Below are positions 7,125-10,652 of a stretch of 10,652 nucleotides of DNA, one piece after another. The position numbers and the translations under genes are program-made. Under the pieces are notes generated by a model that saw only the letters and a list, made by a program, of their open reading frames with translations, did not search any database and was not told the origin of the DNA. The first letter of the stretch is position 1, and each line of letters opens with the position of its first letter. Source of the stretch: an uncultured Bacteroidales bacterium (GTDB lineage: Bacteria > Bacteroidota > Bacteroidia > Bacteroidales > UBA932); NCBI GenBank assembly GCA_946549475.1, contig CAMNQO010000045.1, positions 1 to 10,652 on the forward strand, written 5' to 3'.

Positions 7125-7915
7125 TGTCGGAGCAAGTAATCGGGGGCGGCGCAGGCGTCACGGATGCAGGCGGAAGTGCAAAGGCGGTCCCGGCGTGGCT
7201 GGAGCGAGAGGCGCTCCTGCTGGGCGAAGAGACGCTTGTCCGCCTGTCTGAAGCCCGCGTAGCCGTGGTCGGCTGCGGGGGTGTGGGCGGTTATGCGGCC
7301 GAGATGCTCGTCCGGGCCGGCGTGGGGCATATTGTCCTGTTTGACAATGATGTAGTGAGCGAGACCAACCGCAACCGCCAGATTCTGGCCCTGACTTCGA
7401 CGATGGGGCTTCCGAAATGTGCCGTACTGGCGGCGCGGCTGCGGGATATCAACCCGGCGCTCGATGTGGAATGCCGGGAGGAGTTCCTGGATGCGGCGAC
7501 CGTGGAAGAACAACTCGCCGGATGGCCCGACCGGGTGGATTTCGTGGTCGATGCCATCGATACCCTGGCTCCCAAACTTGCGCTGATCCGCTTCTGCGTG
7601 GAGCATCGCCTGCGTCTGGTCAGTTCGATGGGGGCCGGGGCCAAATGGGATGTCACGCAGGTGCGTATCGCCGACCTGTCCAAATCGCGCAATTGTCCGT
7701 TGGCTTTCATCGTGCGCAAGCGGCTGGGCAAATGGGGCATCCGCAAAGGATTTCCCGTCGTTTACAGTGAAGAACTTCCCGACCGCAGCGGCATCGTCCC
7801 CGTCGAAGAACGCAACAAAAAATCCATGGTCGGTACCATCTCCTACCTGCCTGCCGTATTCGGCTGTGCCTGTGCCCAGACCGCATTGATGTACCTCGCA
7901 CACCCCGCCGACTGA
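7124..7915 (+). CDS. tcdA: tRNA threonylcarbamoyladenosine dehydratase (TcdA/CsdL), ThiF/E1-like fold
   Basis: The protein (263 residues from the ATG at 7124) belongs to the TcdA/CsdL branch of the ThiF/E1 superfamily, which uses ATP to cyclise t6A37 in tRNA to ct6A. It shows the nucleotide-binding VVGCGGVGGYAAE (from 48), the substrate-activation segment NRNRQI, DINPALDVE, VDAIDT and the branch-typical SSMGAGAK. The family usually begins about where WLEREALLLGEE starts (residue 25), so a Gly/Ala-rich extension of about 23 residues precedes it. No convincing internal start was found. The ATG shares one base with the mazG stop (TGATG), and a GTG at 7121 is the alternative. The overlap implies cotranslation with mazG. 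The catalytic assignment is by family; the tRNA role is not provable from sequence alone. Confidence 0.88.
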   Translation: MSEQVIGGGAGVTDAGGSAKAVPAWLEREALLLGEETLVRLSEARVAVVGCGGVGGYAAEMLVRAGVGHIVLFDNDVVSETNRNRQILALTSTMGLPKCAVLAARLRDINPALDVECREEFLDAATVEEQLAGWPDRVDFVVDAIDTLAPKLALIRFCVEHRLRLVSSMGAGAKWDVTQVRIADLSKSRNCPLAFIVRKRLGKWGIRKGFPVVYSEELPDRSGIVPVEERNKKSMVGTISYLPAVFGCACAQTALMYLAHPAD

Positions 7916-7973
7916 GCCATTGCCCATGCTCCCTCGACGCGCCCGCATGTGACGGAGGATTTGCGAAATATAT

Positions 7974-8004
7974 TTTGTGGTTTTACGAGTTTGATGTAAT
8001 TTTG
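7974..8004 (+). promoter_or_regulatory. Bacteroidota-type promoter (TTTG-N19-TAATTTTG) of the FNT operon
   Basis: TTTG at 7974-7977 and TAATTTTG at 7997-8004 are exact matches to the -33 and -7 boxes of the Bacteroidota housekeeping sigma factor, with the usual 19-base spacing. Transcription would start near 8010, giving a leader of about 20 bases before the ATG at 8031. This is the best-formed promoter in the window, in a 115-base gap that is visibly AT-richer than its flanks. Confidence 0.72.
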
Positions 8005-8030
8005 CAAGGTTTATCAACATCCTTTGACTT

Positions 8031-8669
8031 ATGAAGCAAGCATTTGAAATTTTTCGTCTCGGCATCCTCGCCGGCATCGCCATCGGTATCGCCGGATTCG
8101 GCTATCTCGCCCTCGGCGGCGTCGCCGGTGCCGTCCTCTTCTCCTTCGGTCTGGCCACTGTCGTGAATTATCAGTTGAAACTCTATACCGGCGCGATGGG
8201 CTTTTTCCGCACGCGCGAAGATGTTTGCAACCTCCTGCCCACCCTGCTGGGCAACATCGTGGGGTGTCTGCTGGTGGCGCTGCTCGCCAAAATTTCTCCG
8301 ATGGGCCTGGAAACCAAGGCACAGGCGCTTCTGGAGGGTCGTCTGGCGGCATCGGTCGTCGGCGGACCTGACGGCCAGGCCATCAACGGCATCGTCCGCA
8401 GCGGTCTGCTGGCCATCGGTTGCGGCTTCATCATGACCACCGCCGTCAATTTCGCCCGTCAGGGCAAGTGGATTCCGCTGCTCTTCGGTGTGCCTATGTT
8501 CATCGTCTGCGGCTTTCCCCACTGCATCGCCGATACCTTTTATTATTTGAGCGCACCCTGGTCTTTCCTCGGAGCGCATTTCGGCAGCGTCCTGCTTCTT
8601 TTCTGCTGTCTGGTCCTGGGCAACACCATTGGCGGCAACCTCTATCGCCTCTTCACCTGGACCAAGTAA
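8031..8669 (+). CDS. Short formate/nitrite transporter (FNT) family channel
   Basis: This 212-residue membrane protein fits the FNT family of pentameric anion channels, which move formate, nitrite or similar small monovalent anions across the inner membrane. Six hydrophobic segments are visible (about 8-28, 33-49, 68-88, 120-143, 148-176 and 184-208). Family-like motifs are LKLYTG (49-54, the LFTG loop), GNIVG (74-78), GFPHCIADTF (His164 in the position of the pore histidine) and GNTIGGNLYR (near 198). It is clearly shorter than typical members (about 260-285 residues): almost nothing precedes the first membrane segment, so the N-terminal gating helix of FocA is missing. It has its own promoter and is followed 18 bases later by a folate enzyme, which points to formate as substrate, though nitrite or bicarbonate cannot be excluded. 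Confidence 0.8.
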   Translation: MKQAFEIFRLGILAGIAIGIAGFGYLALGGVAGAVLFSFGLATVVNYQLKLYTGAMGFFRTREDVCNLLPTLLGNIVGCLLVALLAKISPMGLETKAQALLEGRLAASVVGGPDGQAINGIVRSGLLAIGCGFIMTTAVNFARQGKWIPLLFGVPMFIVCGFPHCIADTFYYLSAPWSFLGAHFGSVLLLFCCLVLGNTIGGNLYRLFTWTK

Positions 8670-8687
8670 GCCAGGCCAATTGTTCCG

Positions 8688-9365
8688 ATGAATCCTTCGG
8701 ACGCCTCCCGGCAGGAAAAAGCACGCATCCGCCGCGAAATGAAGCAAGCCTGGGCCGCTCTTAATACGGGCGTCCGGGCTGGCAAGTATAGTGATGTCCC
8801 GGCCGGGGTGCCTGAATCAGCGAGCTCCGGACTGGTCTCAGGTCAGGGCTCCGGCTCAGGTCAGGGTCCGGGGAGCGGCGTTTCGTTGGAGGCATGGGCC
8901 GGGCGGCTGTGGGGGCAGATCGAGGCTTCCAAGGCTTTCCGTGGCGCCCGTACCGTCCTGCTCTATGCCTCCCTTCCCGACGAGGTACCCACGACGGCCC
9001 TTCTCCGGCGCTGGGCGGGCGACAAGCGCCTCGTCCTGCCACTGGTCTGCGGAGATGAACTCCTGCTCAAAGCCTATGCTCCGGATGCGATGCGTCCCGG
9101 CTACCGGGGCATCCCCGAACCGCTGCCAACCTGTCCGGATGTCGCTCCCGAAGAGATTGATTTCGCCCTCATTCCCGGCGTGGCCTTTACGGCCCAGGGC
9201 GGCCGGCTGGGCAGGGGAAAAGGCTATTACGACCGCCTGCTGCCTCGTCTGAGCCGGGCTGTCAAAGTGGGAGCCGCCTTCCCGTTCCAAGTGCTGGAGA
9301 GACTACCTCTGGATGTCTGGGATGCCAGACTGGATGTCGTCTATTCCTTTTCATCCTTGGGATAA
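8688..9365 (+). CDS. 5-formyltetrahydrofolate cyclo-ligase (MTHFS)
   Basis: This enzyme converts 5-formyltetrahydrofolate plus ATP to 5,10-methenyltetrahydrofolate in the cytoplasm, returning a stored one-carbon unit to use. Visible family features are the basic N-terminal helix (EKARIRREMK, 10-19), LLYASLPDEVPT (91-102), IPGVAFT and the nucleotide-binding signature GRLGRGKGYYDR (172-183). At 225 residues it is longer than the usual 180-200. The excess lies at about 30-65, a Ser/Gly/Gln/Pro-rich insertion between the first helix and the helix leading into the LLYASLP strand. Part of that insertion comes from a DNA tandem repeat at 8837-8871. The start is fixed by the conserved N-terminal helix. 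It lies 18 bases after the FNT gene on the same strand and probably shares its promoter. Confidence 0.92.
   Translation: MNPSDASRQEKARIRREMKQAWAALNTGVRAGKYSDVPAGVPESASSGLVSGQGSGSGQGPGSGVSLEAWAGRLWGQIEASKAFRGARTVLLYASLPDEVPTTALLRRWAGDKRLVLPLVCGDELLLKAYAPDAMRPGYRGIPEPLPTCPDVAPEEIDFALIPGVAFTAQGGRLGRGKGYYDRLLPRLSRAVKVGAAFPFQVLERLPLDVWDARLDVVYSFSSLG
8837..8871 (+). repeat. Two-copy tandem repeat inside the cyclo-ligase gene
   Basis: CTCAGGTCAGGGCTCCGG (8837-8854) is followed at once by CTCAGGTCAGGGTCCGG (8855-8871), the second copy lacking one base. In the reading frame they encode the SGQGSGSGQGPG stretch of the cyclo-ligase insertion. The pattern fits a local duplication by replication slippage. 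Confidence 0.85.
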
Positions 9366-9371
9366 ATTATG

Positions 9372-9379
9372 TACCTTTG
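9372..9379 (+). promoter_or_regulatory. -7 promoter box (TACCTTTG) of serB
   Basis: TACCTTTG followed by CA is an exact match to the TAnnTTTG consensus. It lies 35 bases before the serB ATG, so transcription would start near 9385 with a leader of about 30 bases. A T-rich stretch at 9348-9351, about 20 bases upstream and inside the end of the cyclo-ligase gene, is a weak -33 candidate. serB may therefore be transcribed on its own as well as by read-through. Confidence 0.6.
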
Positions 9380-9414
9380 CAGCGCCAAACCCCACATTGC
9401 AACGATAAGACACG

Positions 9415-10652
9415 ATGAGCAGCGAAAAAACACAGAAAATGAATGAATCCGCACCGGAAATCATCCAAGTCAACATATACGGGGCCGACAAGCCTGGCTT
9501 GACAACGGCCCTGACGGATATCCTGGCCGCCCATGACGCTTTCATCCTGGACATCGGACAGGCCAATATCCACGATTCCCTGACCCTGGGCATCCTGTTC
9601 CTGACCACTTCCGACAAATCCGGCGTCATCATGAAGGAATTGCTCTTCAAGTCGTCCGACCTGGGGGTACACATCCGTTTCAAACCCGTGTCGGAAGAGG
9701 ATTATACCCATTGGGTGGGCTTGCAGGGCAAGGACCGCTACATCATTACCTTGCTTGGACGCAGCATCGACGCCCGCAAAATCGCCGAGGTGACGCAGGT
9801 CGTGTACAAGCAGGGGCTCAACATTGATGCCATCAAGCGTCTGACCGGCCGTGTCCCCATCCGGGAGGAGGAGCGCAAGACCCGTTCCTGTATCGAACTT
9901 TCCGTGCGGGGCGACCTGACGGAAGAGGGGAAGACCCAGATGCAGACGGAGTTTATGCGATTCTCCCGTCTCGGACTCGACATTTCTTTCCAGAAAGACG
10001 ATATGTACCGCCGCAGCCGCCGGCTGATATGCTTCGATATGGACTCCACCCTCATCGGTACGGAGTGTATCGACGAACTGGCGGAGCGGGCCGGTGTCGG
10101 GGAGCAGGTGCGCGAAATCACGGCCAGCGCGATGCGCGGAGAGATTGATTTTATCGAGAGTTTCACCCGCCGCGTGGCTTTGCTCAAGGGGCTTGACGAG
10201 CGTTGTATGAAGGAAATCGCCGAGAATCTGCCCTACAACGAAGGACTGGAGCGGATGATGAAGGCCTTGAAAATGATCGGTTACAAGACAGCCATCCTCT
10301 CCGGCGGATTTACCTATTTCGGCAAATATCTCCAGCAGCAATTCGGCTTCGACTATGTCTATGCCAACGAACTGGAAATCGTGGACGGCAAATTGACCGG
10401 CCGCTACCTGGGGGATGTGGTGGACGGCCGCCGCAAGGCCGAACTGCTCAAACTGCTCTGTCAGGTCGAACATATCAACCTGGCCCAGACGGTGGCCGTA
10501 GGCGACGGTGCCAACGACTTGCCGATGCTCAATCTGGCCGGTCTGGGCATCGCTTATCACGCCAAGCCCAAGGTCAAGGCCAATGCCAGCCAGTCCATCT
10601 CCACCGCCGGCCTCGACGGCATCCTCTACTTCCTCGGCCTCAAAGTCGGCCG
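9415..10652 (+). CDS. serB: Phosphoserine phosphatase with N-terminal ACT-containing region (3' end cut by the window)
   Basis: This is the last enzyme of serine synthesis, hydrolysing O-phosphoserine to serine and phosphate. The HAD-type catalytic domain occupies about residues 203-412. It has motif I DMDST (Asp208 nucleophile and Asp210), motif II SGGF (Ser296) and motif IV GDGAND (Asp364 and Asp368), with the family's ECIDELA segment after motif I. The first 200 residues look like two ACT-type regulatory units: IIQVNIYGADKPGLTTALTD (about 16-35) and a second starting near RYIITLLGR (about 109-117). ACT domains often bind serine or another amino acid. The start is the ATG at 9415, 49 bases after the cyclo-ligase stop. 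The frame stays open through the right edge with 412 full codons, which is close to full length for such proteins, so only a few residues are probably missing. Confidence 0.93.
   Translation, partial: MSSEKTQKMNESAPEIIQVNIYGADKPGLTTALTDILAAHDAFILDIGQANIHDSLTLGILFLTTSDKSGVIMKELLFKSSDLGVHIRFKPVSEEDYTHWVGLQGKDRYIITLLGRSIDARKIAEVTQVVYKQGLNIDAIKRLTGRVPIREEERKTRSCIELSVRGDLTEEGKTQMQTEFMRFSRLGLDISFQKDDMYRRSRRLICFDMDSTLIGTECIDELAERAGVGEQVREITASAMRGEIDFIESFTRRVALLKGLDERCMKEIAENLPYNEGLERMMKALKMIGYKTAILSGGFTYFGKYLQQQFGFDYVYANELEIVDGKLTGRYLGDVVDGRRKAELLKLLCQVEHINLAQTVAVGDGANDLPMLNLAGLGIAYHAKPKVKANASQSISTAGLDGILYFLGLKVG

Noticed and set aside
7930..7958. Imperfect inverted repeat (CTCCCTC with GACGGAG) after tcdA as a terminator
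   Set aside because: Seven-base stem with a mismatch, a 15-base loop and no T-run; too weak to call.
9367..10560. Minus-strand open frame of 397 codons opposite serB
   Set aside because: The plus strand encodes all HAD motifs of phosphoserine phosphatase, so this is a shadow frame.
1..10652. Mobile element, CRISPR array, toxin-antitoxin or defence system
   Set aside because: No transposase, integrase, repeat-spacer pattern or toxin-antitoxin pair was seen. MazG here is the two-domain housekeeping pyrophosphohydrolase with no mazEF genes beside it.

Overview
The window looks like chromosomal DNA from a GC-rich member of the Bacteroidota, probably Bacteroidales and possibly Alistipes-like. 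That placement is inferred from three things. Promoter-like boxes match the Bacteroidota -7 consensus TAnnTTTG in front of several transcription units. Shine-Dalgarno sequences are mostly weak. Protein styles fit the phylum, including a short Wza-type lipoprotein and a Wzc-type tyrosine kinase followed directly by a PHP-type phosphatase. I see no insertion sequence, integrase, CRISPR array, tRNA or rRNA. Coding density is very high and no gene-free stretch exceeds about 120 bases.

Left part (2-6253): a nucleotidyltransferase-fold gene, cut by the window edge, runs rightward and converges on a four-gene leftward operon. In transcription order the operon is an acetyl-CoA hydrolase/CoA-transferase family gene, a Wza-like polysaccharide export lipoprotein, a Wzc-like chain-length regulator fused to a BY-kinase, and a CpsB/YwqE-like PHP tyrosine phosphatase. 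The junctions are tight: a 4-base ATGA overlap, then two 4-base gaps with the same sequence. The last three genes form a standard export and phospho-control module for exopolysaccharide or capsule. The CoA-transferase at the head is the unexpected partner.

Middle part (6254-7915): a 61-base divergent region carries promoter-like boxes on both strands. Rightward lie mazG (NTP pyrophosphohydrolase) and, overlapping its stop codon, a TcdA/CsdL-type ThiF-fold enzyme that would make cyclic t6A in tRNA.

Right part (7916-10652): a well-formed promoter precedes a short formate/nitrite transporter (FNT) family channel, followed 18 bases later by 5-formyltetrahydrofolate cyclo-ligase, which carries a Ser/Gly/Gln-rich insertion built partly from a tandem DNA repeat. 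A second promoter precedes serB, a phosphoserine phosphatase with an ACT-containing N-terminal half that runs off the right edge almost complete. Together these suggest a small neighbourhood for formate, folate one-carbon units and serine, though this is inference from adjacency.

I do not see a convincing undescribed system. The points most worth checking are the CoA-transferase/EPS translational coupling, the minimal FNT channel next to a folate enzyme, and the repeat-derived insertion in the cyclo-ligase.
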